From Cyclina sinensis (taxonomy: Eukaryota; Mollusca; Bivalvia; Venerida; Veneridae): DNA of 64,000 nucleotides. The position numbers and the translations under genes were made by a program. This document shows positions 12,601 to 21,200 of the stretch, piece after piece (position 1 is the stretch's first letter; each line of letters opens with the position of its first letter). The stretch is taken from contig JAAONU010000013.1 in assembly GCA_012932295.1 (NCBI GenBank), forward strand, positions 1,906,603 through 1,970,602, given 5' to 3'. The notes under the pieces are model-generated. The model saw only the letters and a list, made by a program, of their open reading frames with translations. It made no database searches and had not been told where the DNA came from.

Positions 12601-14426
12601 AAAGGTTAAAGTACCTGCTTTACTGAATAACTGCAAGCCTGCAGAAGACTAAAAAAATATGTCCTCCTTTTTTTCCCCCAGAAATATGTAAAAGACCTGA
12701 TGATTTTTACCTTGTCACTGGGTGTAACTGTATCAAGAATCCTACTGACAGCGTCCACAATAACATCATGGCTAACATTTGGTGCTGATGGTAACTGTTC
12801 CATGCTGTTGTCCATTAAAATCACTAGATTTTTGTGCTCCATGTAAAGTTTTTCAACAAACCATTCCCTATGATACACATTATTGAAGTTTTGGTTACCA
12901 AGATGTTTTATATAGCAAGGACCTATTTATCATTAAAGTTACAAATGTTTATTAATTTGAAGGAAATGGCAAAAAAAGGTCTAGGATTTTAGTATTACTG
13001 GCACCTTGCCAAATTAAATTTAGTTAAAACTTCTAAAAACTTAAGATAAAAAATTATTTTTATATTCAAATGATCTTTTTTTATATTAGATTTTATCTAG
13101 GTTCATGCAGGGATCAAAATTTATCTGTCTATAATGTAAACAAATCATGTAAAATACATGTACCAAAGCACAGTGAGAAGAAGTATCTTATAACACCTTA
13201 CTACAAGCTTAGATCAAGCAAAGACTCTAAAATGTTCCAAGTGTAATGGAGACAACAACAACCAATATGCTTCATGTTAATGCTCAATATAAATATTTTC
13301 AAAAATATAAATTTACATACTTCGTGAGTGGGCTGTTAACTTTGTTACATGAGCCTGGCAGGGGTGGGGCACTTGTGTCACAAGCTCTGTTATTGGCTGG
13401 ATACTGGACATAATGACCATCTGAATCAGCAAAGTATTGCCAAGTGATTCCTTCCAAACTCTTGTAGTTATTCTGAAACAGTGTTATAAATAGCTCTATT
13501 ACAATAAGTAATCCCTACTTTGCACTGTTACATAGTTTTCGATTCAAAGTTTGATAATATAGAAATATTGAATTTGCAACACTTATACTGTAGATTCCGG
13601 TAAAAATGTCAGCAAGGAATAATTAAACATTACATCCAAAAATATTTTCTTGTTACTCTGCCAGAAAGGTAGTAAGGTGAATGATATTAAACCATTAATA
13701 AAAAGTCGCCTGCACTGAACAGCTTAGGATGTAAAATCAGAATTCAACAAAAAATTCTGACAAAAACTGTCTTAGATTTTTTTCAAATTAGTATTTGATT
13801 GATTTTTATAGTTCATAATTACCTATATTATCTTTTAATTTGCAAAATTTGATAAATTAATTTTCAAGGACTGTTTTTACCTTCAAAGTGCTTTCAAATC
13901 CAGTTTCATTCAGTGACACTAACAATCTATCCTTGCTGCCATAACAAGCCATTTGCTGGACCCTGTCTCGCAACCTTCCATCAAAAAGTCCCGGTGGCCC
14001 TGACCCACAACAACATTTTGTCAATGCTGTAGGAGACGGTCCTCCATTTACAGTGGGTGGACCAGTTTTACTCCCGAAATCTAGCAGTGAAATATTCTTC
14101 TCTAGTAGATTCTTTAAAGAATTTGCCGCTAAAACGATGTCCTGATACCTTACACTCACATTCTGAAATACCTCGTTAAAAATCTCTCCGCCATTGATAG
14201 GAGCATAAAAAAGATTTTTCTCAGCATTTTCAATCATTTGTTGAATTTGTTTATGTGCAAGAACTCTGTCGATATGAGATTCCAACTCCTGTTTGAATGT
14301 AGTCACAATCTGATTCATCTGAGAATTATCAATCTTTTTTGATAAAACAAATCGTTGTGTAAAAATAACACTGAAAATAAGCCAACATTGTAGCATTAAC
14401 CATATTTTCTTTATATTTCCCCTCAT
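523..14426 (-). CDS. CACHD1: CACHD1-like VWA and Cache domain protein, 5' twelve exons (3' end outside window)
   Basis: Coding exons in transcript order: 14426-13881, 13472-13321, 12867-12711, 11911-11773, 10249-10179, 9743-9627, 5149-5012, 4429-4264, 3981-3829, 3458-3298, 1149-982, 648-523. Every intron is GT-AG and the frame stays open for 698 codons. The product has a signal peptide (residues 1-30), a Cys-rich segment, a WQYF motif near 195, a VWA domain from about 245 to 435, and a Cache domain from about 460 to 600 with GVVAVDGSM and GHVLLHP motifs. This order is that of CACHD1 and its relatives, the alpha2delta subunits of voltage-gated calcium channels, which act at the cell surface on channel trafficking and gating. 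The VWA metal site reads DNSME (252-256) instead of DxSxS, as expected for CACHD1 rather than canonical alpha2delta. The second Cache part, transmembrane segment and tail should lie left of position 1. Family is clear; CACHD1 over alpha2delta is likely but rests on recalled motifs. Confidence 0.85.
982..1149 (-). CDS. CACHD1: CACHD1 exon 11
   Basis: Fifty-six codons. LVVVLVLFKSDVEEP looks like a beta strand of the membrane-proximal extracellular region. Acceptor CTGTAG, donor CAG|GTCTGT (weak but usable), phase 0 on both sides. Confidence 0.75.
1540..2166 (+). mobile_element. Tandem-repeat element with 3' hairpin
   Basis: About four degenerate units of ~165-170 bp share the phrase 'tgaaaactgaaggaggag' (near 1577, 1740, 1911, 2072). 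They are followed at 2130-2165 by a hairpin with arms TATACCCC...GCAAAC / GTTTGC...GGGGTATA. The 5' boundary is uncertain. Confidence 0.55.
2181..2520 (+). mobile_element. AACAAGAG-start element, partial
   Basis: Begins AACAAGAGGCCCAAGTG and contains 'caatctttgtaggggtctgc' and 'agaaatggaccttaacaaaa', also present near 34410 and 44215. No clean 3' hairpin was found, so this is a truncated copy. Confidence 0.5.
2663..3120 (+). mobile_element. TGACCT-family tandem-repeat element, short copy
   Basis: Starts AACAAGAGATGTTTGTAAAA, with the self-complementary ATGTTTGTAAAACAT. It has about three core units carrying TGACCTTGACCTTTGACCT, and ends in a hairpin whose arms are TATGCCCC and GGGGGGCATA (3089-3118). 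It lies in a CACHD1 intron, antisense to the gene. Confidence 0.75.
3298..3458 (-). CDS. CACHD1: CACHD1 exon 10: end of first Cache domain
   Basis: Encodes GHVLLHPKLRDPAE, the 'dG.vl.HP' end of a Cache domain, followed by an acidic stretch (IFPRLELLEPDLTKE). Acceptor CACCAG, donor CAG|GTTAGT. Confidence 0.85.
3675..3790 (+). mobile_element. AACAAGAG element fragment
   Basis: AACAAGAG is followed by the short palindrome TGCCGCATGGCA and then 'gagcaaaatacacccatc'. Only the 5' end is recognisable. Confidence 0.4.
3829..3981 (-). CDS. CACHD1: CACHD1 exon 9: Cache domain core
   Basis: Encodes GLGLTVAVPVYNGNQTFGVV and then AVDGSMATVFSEI and YMYMVDSTHG. This is the canonical Cache sheet pattern (vPVY..n...GVvavD, then an ydfivD strand). 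Phase 1 on both sides. Confidence 0.85.
4264..4429 (-). CDS. CACHD1: CACHD1 exon 8: lead-in to Cache domain
   Basis: Encodes residues about 441-495, including SAVARYFQRLPKQ and TTIVPVLDAKYG, the helix and first strand of the extracellular Cache region. It ends in phase 1 at TATG|GTAAGC. Confidence 0.85.
4617..4680. repeat. Tandem duplication of ~31 bp
   Basis: Two adjacent copies of a ~31-bp unit (core 'ggtatccaaaccagggtct' then 'taccagttaggtgg') differ at one or two positions. It lies in the intron between CACHD1 exons 7 and 8. Confidence 0.7.
5012..5149 (-). CDS. CACHD1: CACHD1 exon 7: end of VWA domain
   Basis: Forty-six codons containing HHFIYTLGKPDDKILARL, the last VWA strand and helix. 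Acceptor TTTGCAG, donor CAG|GTACAG, phase 0 on both sides. The 4.5-kb intron before it carries the 64-bp minisatellite and three repeat-array elements. Confidence 0.85.
5545..6150. repeat. Minisatellite, ~64-bp unit, about ten copies
   Basis: The landmark AATGTCCACCTGAA (with variants) starts at 5553, 5618, 5682, 5745, 5808, 5874, 5937, 6001, 6065 and 6127, giving spacings of 62-66 bp. Each unit holds two similar halves, since 'gcaaatgtccac' recurs midway, so the ancestral period was probably ~32 bp. Long open frames on both strands here are by-products of the repeat. Confidence 0.85.
6211..7534 (+). mobile_element. TGACCT-family element with regular 145-bp array
   Basis: Starts AACAAGAAATGTTTGTAAAA and ends in a CCCCCACTTCTTTGAAGAGGGGG-type hairpin. 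In between are nine units. The landmark TCTCTAGTTATTGATC begins at 6281, 6426, 6572, 6717, 6862, 7007, 7152 and 7297 (variant at 7443), so the period is 145-146 bp throughout. Units carry CTTGACCTTTGACCTAATG; a short run of CAGACCGACGGACA lies just before the hairpin. Confidence 0.85.
7810..8519 (+). mobile_element. 'GGGCCAATTTTGACCCC'-family element
   Basis: About three units of ~170 bp contain 'ggggccaattttgacccca' and 'ggtttctgagaagaagattt'. They are followed by GACGGACGACGGATGGACGG (from about 8436) and a terminal hairpin (CTTGTCACTATGTGACAGG) with GCTCACC/GGTAAGC outer arms. Same family as 29510-30632 and 56930-58075. Confidence 0.7.
8886..9458 (+). mobile_element. 'AAATATAGGTCAGTGG'-family element, ~152-bp units
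   Basis: Three units, with 'aaggtcaaataaatatagg' at 8971 and 9123 and a variant at 9275 (spacing 152). A CAGACGGACGGACATCTGG run and a hairpin, ATGCCTCCCTTCAGGGGCAT, close the element. The region from 63537 to the window end is a copy in the opposite orientation. Confidence 0.7.
9627..9743 (-). CDS. CACHD1: CACHD1 exon 6: VWA domain
   Basis: Thirty-nine codons with the hydrophobic strand INLVVILLNGKSKPGN, the central VWA strand and following loop. Acceptor TTTCAG, donor TTG|GTAAGC, phase 0 on both sides. Confidence 0.8.
10179..10249 (-). CDS. CACHD1: CACHD1 exon 5: VWA domain
   Basis: A 71-base exon encoding GEPDLLEGLRKVYSLLETE, a VWA helix. It is too short to stand out as an open frame and was placed from its TTTTAG acceptor, CTG|GTATGG donor and matching phase on both sides. 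Confidence 0.8.
10721..10866. repeat. 146-bp near-perfect palindrome (foldback)
   Basis: The left arm begins AATAACAGGTTACTGTCTTT; the right arm is its reverse complement, with only a few mismatches over ~67 bp per arm and a small GC-rich centre near 10793. Transcribed, it would form a long hairpin. It sits in a CACHD1 intron, next to further inverted repeats. Confidence 0.85.
10867..11336. mobile_element. Putative element with inverted ends beside the palindrome
   Basis: CTTTTTATCATGCCACTATT at the left is matched in reverse complement by AGTAATGGCATGATAAAAAA G at 11313-11335. Inside, near 11270-11296, 'gactgagaaaggttgctg' and 'ttctcagac' echo the palindrome arms. It is probably one element with the palindrome. 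No clear target duplication was seen. Confidence 0.5.
11773..11911 (-). CDS. CACHD1: CACHD1 exon 4: VWA domain
   Basis: Encodes VNVVAFPASVHGAVEV and on to NTELLSPAKG, matching the second strand and following helices of a VWA fold. It ends in phase 1 at AAAG|GTATGG. Confidence 0.85.
12047..12567. mobile_element. MITE with ~24-bp terminal inverted repeats and TA duplication
   Basis: The left end CTACCGCTTGCAAAACTGAT continues TAGA and is matched in reverse complement at the right end. TA flanks both sides (12045-12046 and 12568-12569), the signature of Tc1/mariner-type insertion. The 521-bp interior has no long open frame, so it is non-autonomous. It lies between CACHD1 exons 3 and 4. Confidence 0.8.
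12711..12867 (-). CDS. CACHD1: CACHD1 exon 3: start of VWA domain
   Basis: Encodes the first beta strand and metal-site loop of the VWA fold, KNLVILMDNSMEQ, then a helix ending SRILDTVTPSDK. The MIDAS-like motif is DNSME, so the second serine is missing and divalent metal binding is doubtful. Donor AAG|GTAAAA, phase 0. Confidence 0.85.
12868..13320. other. Intron between CACHD1 exons 2 and 3
   Basis: AT-rich sequence with no recognised feature. Confidence 0.6.
13321..13472 (-). CDS. CACHD1: CACHD1 exon 2: WQYF segment
   Basis: Encodes about residues 183-233, including GITWQYFADSDGHYVQYPA, the stretch that precedes the VWA domain in alpha2delta and CACHD1 proteins. The acceptor is TTTCAG and the donor AA|GTATGT; it leaves phase 2, which the next exon completes. 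Confidence 0.85.
13881..14426 (-). CDS. CACHD1: CACHD1 exon 1: signal peptide and N-terminal region
   Basis: Encodes residues 1-182. The first in-frame ATG gives a basic start (MRGNIKK) followed by a hydrophobic run, IWLMLQCWLIFSVIF, typical of a secretory signal. An upstream TTG in the same frame is not a plausible start. The rest is helical and ends in a CCCGSGPPGLFDGR segment and MACYGS, the conserved block before the VWA domain in this family. The donor is AAG|GTAAAA, phase 0. Confidence 0.85.
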
Positions 14427-17154
14427 TTTTGATACACTTTGCAACCAAACAGATGCATCATCAGTTCTTAAATGAAATTAATTACTTTTTAAAATACACT
14501 GATAAAGTTATTTTGCATTTACATTTGCATTTTCTGGTTAATACTGACCACCGTATCTTGTAAATTAGCTTGCATCTGAGCACGTCAACTATTTTCTCTA
14601 CAAGATATCAGTAAATCCATCCAGTACAAATTTGGTAATGCATACTAAGGGACCCATATCATTCCTAAAAACATCAAAGAAAATGTGCTGAATATAAATT
14701 TTGAATTTCTGACTTCCAGCTAAACATTTGATAATACCTAACACTAGTTACACAGAAATTTCTTACAATCTGCAAAACCTACAAGTATATATAAATAAAA
14801 CTTGCGTATGTCCACTAATAGGGCACCCCCTGACATTTCTTTAACCAAGATATCATTATTATTTTAAAGATATCTACTTTAAAATTAATTACATAATAAC
14901 TGATTTTGAAATGTTTCTTATCAATTTGTTTAAATACCTTAAGTAACATTGTAGGTACCAGTTAGTAAACATTTAATCACCTGAGTTCTACAGAGTACAA
15001 GTACTTTAACAATTTTTTGTTTGCAAACGTAATGAGGTATAAAAACATTATTACATTAAGTGTGTAAAAGTTCTTAGTTTTCTTAGTTACTGCTACTTCT
15101 TTAAGAAAAATTTTCAAACAGATGATTCTACCCAAATAGATCAAAAACTTTCTTCATTTCCCAGCCCCCAACATTAAATATTCTGAGACTTCATTTCATT
15201 CTTCTAAAAACACTTTGGTCACTGGTTGTTCTTGATTTTCTTGCAGATAAGAAAAATAAAAATATGTACAAAGTTTCAGTTTTTACTCTTTGCTTATGTT
15301 TGCGTAGGTCATATTTGTTCCTGTAACCAATTTTACATCAACTGATCATTTTTTAATTACAAGAAATAAAAACTGTGTATTCAGGAGAGTTAACTTCTCA
15401 CAAGCAATATATCATGGTACCTTTCCTAGCCACTATAACTTAAATATAAAAGACATCAAAGGAAATCTTTAATTCTTTGGGCGTGATAAAATATTAGTAT
15501 TAAAGAAGTTTATAAAGCAATATCAAACACAACATGTGGTCTAGGTGTCATTTCAGTACCGCCTTATTTACGCGAAAAGTTCCTGATTGTATTCAGGTAA
15601 TTGTAATTTATGCCAACTGCCGCACTCCAGATTCAAGACCAACTAATAGTCTTCAAGTGTATCATATCATTTTCTTAACAGTGGAAGAATAGACACGGTT
15701 ATTTATCTATCTTCAGGTCCTTTATGCAAGTGGCTAGTTATCTTGGACCAGGATTTATGTGAGATTTCTATGGACTTAACAGCTGATTTACTAATGAAAA
15801 CTGTCAATAGAAAGATTTCTCCTATAGACCTCAACATAAAATGAAAGAGGACCTATCACCTATTGTACGCATTTTAACATCCAAGTTCTAAAACCCAAGC
15901 TTGAAAGTAATTCTTTTGAAAACTTCTTCGGCAGAATTTTTTTTTTTTTTGGATAACCAATTCAAATCATAATGACAAAGACTAATGACTAAGTATTTTT
16001 CTAGCAATACGGAATGACCTTATTACTTATGACCTGAAGTATTGATGATATATGTAGTTAATCCAAAATTTTGAAATAGGTCAAAATATGATCGAACAAA
16101 TCACAGAACAAAATTATGGCATACTAAGAAAACATTCTTAATTCTCCAGTAATTTTTGTTTGGAACAATAGATGCTATACAACAAACATAAAAACAGTTT
16201 CAGAAAAAAGAAGGAACACAACAGTTTCCAAGTCAAAAAATTGGTTTTCGACTATAGATGTATTTTGCTCACTTTTCAGAGGAACTTTAAGTTAAAATCT
16301 TCTGTCCTTGTTTCATGCTTTCAGAAGTTAACATATTGACCCTTCTCATGCTGAATATCTAAAATGGACTTGGCCATCTTTCAATTTGGACAGATCCATT
16401 AATTGTTTATAGGGGTGCTTATTTAAAATTTACTGACTGAATGGCAAAAAGATGTGCAGACTGATCTTGGGCTGCACTGGTCTTTGTTTTTTACAAAGGC
16501 AGAGTCAGTTGCCTCCGGCAGGGTAAGGTTTAATGTACGAATCACATTTTGTAATGCTTAATTCCTATCCTTTACAAACAATAGATTTAAATAACCAAAA
16601 CCAGTCCCATTTTAAAAAGAAATTAATAGACCAGTAAACTTTCTATTCAATTGGGTAGAACACAACACTTTTATGAAAAGTCATACCTTCTGTTAAATTG
16701 TTATTTTAAAAGCTTGTCAATTGTAAAATATTACTTCGGATGACTCAAAATGTAAGAGAACGACTGAAAAAAACAAAATGGAGGTTTTTTTCTCTGCAGG
16801 ATTTTGGTAAAAAATAACAAGATTACTCTGTAATGACGACAGCTACTGAATCCAAGAGGTACATCTCTTACTTGATCTCTATTTTTCTTCATTTCTTCAG
16901 ATTACTGTTTTTGTTGTTGTTGTTGTTGTTTTGTTTTTTTATAAAAATGCTACATTGTACATAATAAAAAATTATATTTTGTGACCATGATAATTATTTT
17001 TTATTAAGATGACAATAACAGCTTTATTATATTGTTTTGGAAATTATTGGGATAATAATGTGATATATACATTTGAATTGTTAAAATGTTTCACTGTAAC
17101 TGCTTTACCAGTAAAATCTGTGAATAATAAACCATTTTTGTCTCTCAATTTGAG
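14427..17154. other. Intergenic region between divergent CACHD1 and CARD genes
   Basis: The two genes face away from each other here, so both promoters and any 5' non-coding exons should lie in this ~2.7-kb AT-rich stretch and the SINE beside it. No CpG-rich block, TATA box in a convincing context or other gene was recognised. A (TTG)n microsatellite lies at 16911-16930. Confidence 0.6.
16911..16930. repeat. (TTG)n microsatellite
   Basis: Six to seven TTG/TGT repeats in a T-rich context. Confidence 0.85.
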
Positions 17155-17427
17155 TTTATTTATTGTCCATACCAGATGCCCGTATGACCGACACCCTCTG
17201 CAGAGGTTAGTTATTTTAAGTTGTGGAGAATAGTGCATGATACAGAAAGCAACCCATTCCAGATACATCTCTGGTTCTTTAACATGCTCCAACTGTAGCA
17301 CTGATACCTGGGAGCTTGGTTTAACGTCTCATCCAAAAGACAATTAGTAATGTTAGAGGAGCAGGGGATCAAACTTGCGACCCCTGCGTTACCAGTGCAG
17401 TGCATTACTGGACCACTGATCCCCTCC
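17155..17427 (-). mobile_element. tRNA-derived SINE
   Basis: Read on the minus strand it starts GGGGATCAGTGGTCCAGTAA and continues with ACTGGTAACGCAGGGG and GATCCCC, a degenerate tRNA head with A-box-like and B-box-like regions. Then comes 'ggatgagacgttaaacca', a body phrase typical of molluscan SINEs, and an AATAAATAAA tail. Flanking duplications are not clear. It ends only ~190 bp before the CARD gene's ATG. Confidence 0.7.
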
Positions 17428-17617
17428 TTCTGTTTTCTGAGTAGTTTTCTTATTCATAACATTTTTTTTGTATTGCATATAAGGTTTAGTCTAAAATTTT
17501 CTCCAAGTTTTCTGTTTTAATCTCTGTCTCTTTTCCTGTATAGACCAAGTATATTTTGATTGTAATAGTAAATTTTGCAGTCCTATTTCTGAAAAGGAAA
17601 CATTTAACACTTTCAGG

Positions 17618-18251
17618 ATGGATGACCTTCAGTGGCCAAGGCAACTTAACAAGGTCATCACACAGAGATGGAGCCAGTTAAAGAACACGCTTGTCATGAA
17701 AGACTTTGTTGACTATCTCATCCAGAAACGTGTTGTTACACTGGACTACTGGATGGGACTAAAGTCTAAACCAATCACTGAGTCAGAGAGAACAGAGGAC
17801 TTCCTCGCCCTGGTGATGAAATTTGATCAACAAAAGTACAACTATTTCATGGAAGCATTACTTTCAATTAACCGACACGACCTTGTGAAAGAACTTGTAA
17901 AGGCGCAAACAATCAAACAAAAGAAGCCTAATGATATAGAAAATGAAACAAAGCAGCTAGTGACCAAAAAGGTCAGTGTTAGCATTGAAAGAAGCCAGAA
18001 ACTGAAAGATGAAGAAAACCATCAGAAGATTGCAGGTCAGACTGATGCTGATCAGTTACCTAGTGAAGCTGCAGGCAACAATACAGGCCAAAACAGAGGA
18101 AATCCCATTCCCATCCCTAGAGTCAGCAGTGGCAAACATTTACCAAACCGAGAAAAATCTCTAACAGATAAACCAGTATCTGACAAGAAGAATGTTGTTA
18201 CTAATAACCTACACAAAGGCATTGGAAATGCAGACAAACCGGACACTTCAG
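17618..18251 (+). CDS. CARD gene exon 1: CARD domain and linker
   Basis: ATG follows one base after a CACTTTCAG acceptor, so a 5' non-coding exon probably lies upstream. Encodes the CARD and a Lys/Gln/Asn-rich linker. The donor is TTCAG|GTAATG, phase 1. Confidence 0.85.
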
Positions 18252-21200
18252 GTAATGTTTGATTATGTTCCTATCAGTTAAATGGTGTTCCAGATTTATG
18301 TACATATGAGTACAGTTAAGTCTTGTGATTAAAACCACATTATTTCAAAATCAGGCAAAAAAATAGCTATTTTTTCAGAACCAGTCTAAAATATAAAACT
18401 GAGACTCCCTATTAAGAATCTATTCATAAATAACTGATCTTATTAGCAGAACTTCACTGTACCTGGAACAACAAGGTAATGACCATGTTTAAGAAGTAAC
18501 TCCACAAGTGCAGCAGAAGCAAATAATTGTATCAAAACAATGCAGCATAATTTTTCAGTTTGGTAACTTTCATAAAATCTATACAGAAGCTTACCTTATT
18601 TTTTTGAATGATATAAGCATGTTTATATTTGGACTAATTTTTGTAATGAATGTACATATTGAAAACAATTTCGTGTTCAAATAATTTACCAAAAGACAAA
18701 CAAAATGCAATCGGATAAAAATTCCTGTTGCATTCCTTGTTTGATTTAATGCCATATTTAACAGGTTTCCTACAATTAGCCTGTTTAACTGGATTACTAA
18801 ATAAGACCCCGGAAAGACCAACCTTTTTTACCTTTTGCAGACAAATAACATACTGAACGACATTTTTGCAATTTAGCAGACACTTGATACCACTCTGAAA
18901 GCAGAAAAGTTTTCCCTGTTGGAAAGAAGTCAAATAATTTTACTCGACACTTCTGTTTTAGTTTGCTAATGAGCATTAAGTTTAATAGATATACTGCTAG
19001 TGTGACATGGTTGCTGTGTCCAAATTTGGTTTGTCAATACAATTCTTTTGCAAAATTCATGATTTTATCAAATTTGGTCAATGAAAGCATTTCAGTGAAA
19101 ATCAGAAATCTGAGCAAGATGTATATTTAAATAATCTGGTGAAAAGAATGCCAATGGAGACAATAAATTGAAACTTTTTGTTGATGTCTTTGAGGCCAGA
19201 TTCTTTGTCAGACCAAGTTTAAAGTTGGTTGTATTTGTCTTAATGTATCTTCAATCAAATTTAAATATTGTGAATGTGTGGTAAAAATTGTATGTGAAGT
19301 TTGAAGTCTGAGAGCCATACTTCTTTGATCATTTTATAATGATTGTAAGTCGGAGTGTCAACAACTTCCTATTTGTCATGGTTGCCTGTTATACACGTAC
19401 ATCATGTTACATGATACCCCTAGTCTTTGCATTCTAAACCGGCGAAATAAGTATAAAACTTGTTCAAAATGAACAACAGTCATAGTAAATTACATAATAT
19501 GGATTTATATTCAGGAATAAAGTAAAAATTTACTAAAAATATTGGTCATGCCTCTTTTTCTAACACAGCATACTAGTGCATTTTTTGTTTTTCTTTTTTT
19601 TAATTTTCAGGGTCAGTTTGACCACAAATATAACTTTACAATGTTGTTTGTAACATAAGAATGCCATGACAAAAACATAATTTAAAACCTTCTATAAACT
19701 TGTTGTAAAAAGTAACTGAATCATATTGAAAAGCGCTAACATGGAAAGTAAAGACAATTGAATGACATGAGCAGAAGTTTAAATTACATTACAAATGGAA
19801 ATTTTCAAATATTTTTACAAGCACAACATTTTACAGCTATTAATATCTCAGGTACACGTGGATCAATAGGTGAAAATCAAATAAACTGAACTCTGCTGAA
19901 AAATACTAAGATCATGGATTTAATAGCCAATGGAAGTATTTCTGGTTCTTAGAATAAAAATGCATTTCTTCCTGCTGGGTCATCCTTTGTTTTTTATTCA
20001 GATGAACTTAAGACACCAACATCAAACAGTGAAGCCAAGAAGACAGGTGACTTTAAAGACACGGAGGGAACTGACAATGTGAAAACAGAAGATAAAACAG
20101 AGCGACCTGGTATACTCAGCACCTTGGCACCATGCATTTCTCTAAAATATAATTCCAAAATTCACCAAACACTTATTGAAATTCCCCTCCCAATTTACAT
20201 ACTCTTAGCCCAGAAAAATGTGTTTTAGTGCCCTTCAAATGTGTTGCATTGACTCTAAATAGTGTGATATATTCATGAAAATGTTATCATTGAGTATCAC
20301 ATGGTTAGTTTAAAGCAGAAGAGCAAACCATTTTTATATAGTAAGGTAAAGGTTGAACTAAGCACAGTAACATGGTCTCTTAAAGCTCACTTCTGCTCAC
20401 AGCAACAACTTCATAATGCAATATATATATGGTATACAAAGTTGTTCTAGTATTCTGCTTTTAAGTAAGAAAATATCTAATTAAATCAAACATCCAATCA
20501 ATTTTGTTATGAGTTTGATATTTTCTTTTCTCTTTTTTTTTTTCAATCATAATTTATGAATATAGTCTCAATTTGGCAAATGTCATTTTTGACTGTTTTC
20601 ACATCAGGTACATCTAAGAGCAAAGAGGAAATCCTTGAAGAAAAGGAACAGGAACTAAAGTCAAGAGAATCTGAGCTGAGCAGAAAAGAACTGGAACTCA
20701 AAGAGCAAGAACAGAGCCTTAAGAAAAAAGAAAATGAGCTATTAACCAGAGAAAACAGTATGCTGACTAACAAAGGTGATGTGAACGAGAACCCTCCACT
20801 TTCCCTGCCAGCACAACTCCAGCATCTTAGACTGGCTGACTCCAATCCTGGAACTCCCTCAAACACCACCTCATCAGAACTGCTTGCAGATGTCAGGGAA
20901 CAGCTCAAAGCCATGAAAAAGGTCCGGGAGGAAATAGAATCTGAGCACACCACTTTCTGTAATACACCTAAGGAAGAGTTTGCTAGACTGCAGGACTTCA
21001 ATAACCTTCAGCAGAATCTGGACGAACTCAAAGTAGAAGTTGAAACAGACAGACAATGTCGTGAAAACCTGCAGCATAAAGTGGAAGACTTAAAACATGA
21101 AATAGAAAGCCTGCAAACTGCAATATCAATTCTGGAAACAGAAAAAGAAACCAAAAGTGCAGAGGTGGACAGAGAAATTAACAGACTAAAGACTGAGCTG

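Noticed and set aside
14427..14444. Upstream TTG start for CACHD1 exon 1
   Set aside because: TTG is not a credible start here; the ATG at 14426 gives a proper signal peptide.
20556..20607. ATG at 20556 as the start of the coiled-coil protein
   Set aside because: A CATCAG acceptor at 20607 joins exon 2 in the same frame, and the upstream stretch looks intronic. An alternative promoter cannot be excluded but has no support.
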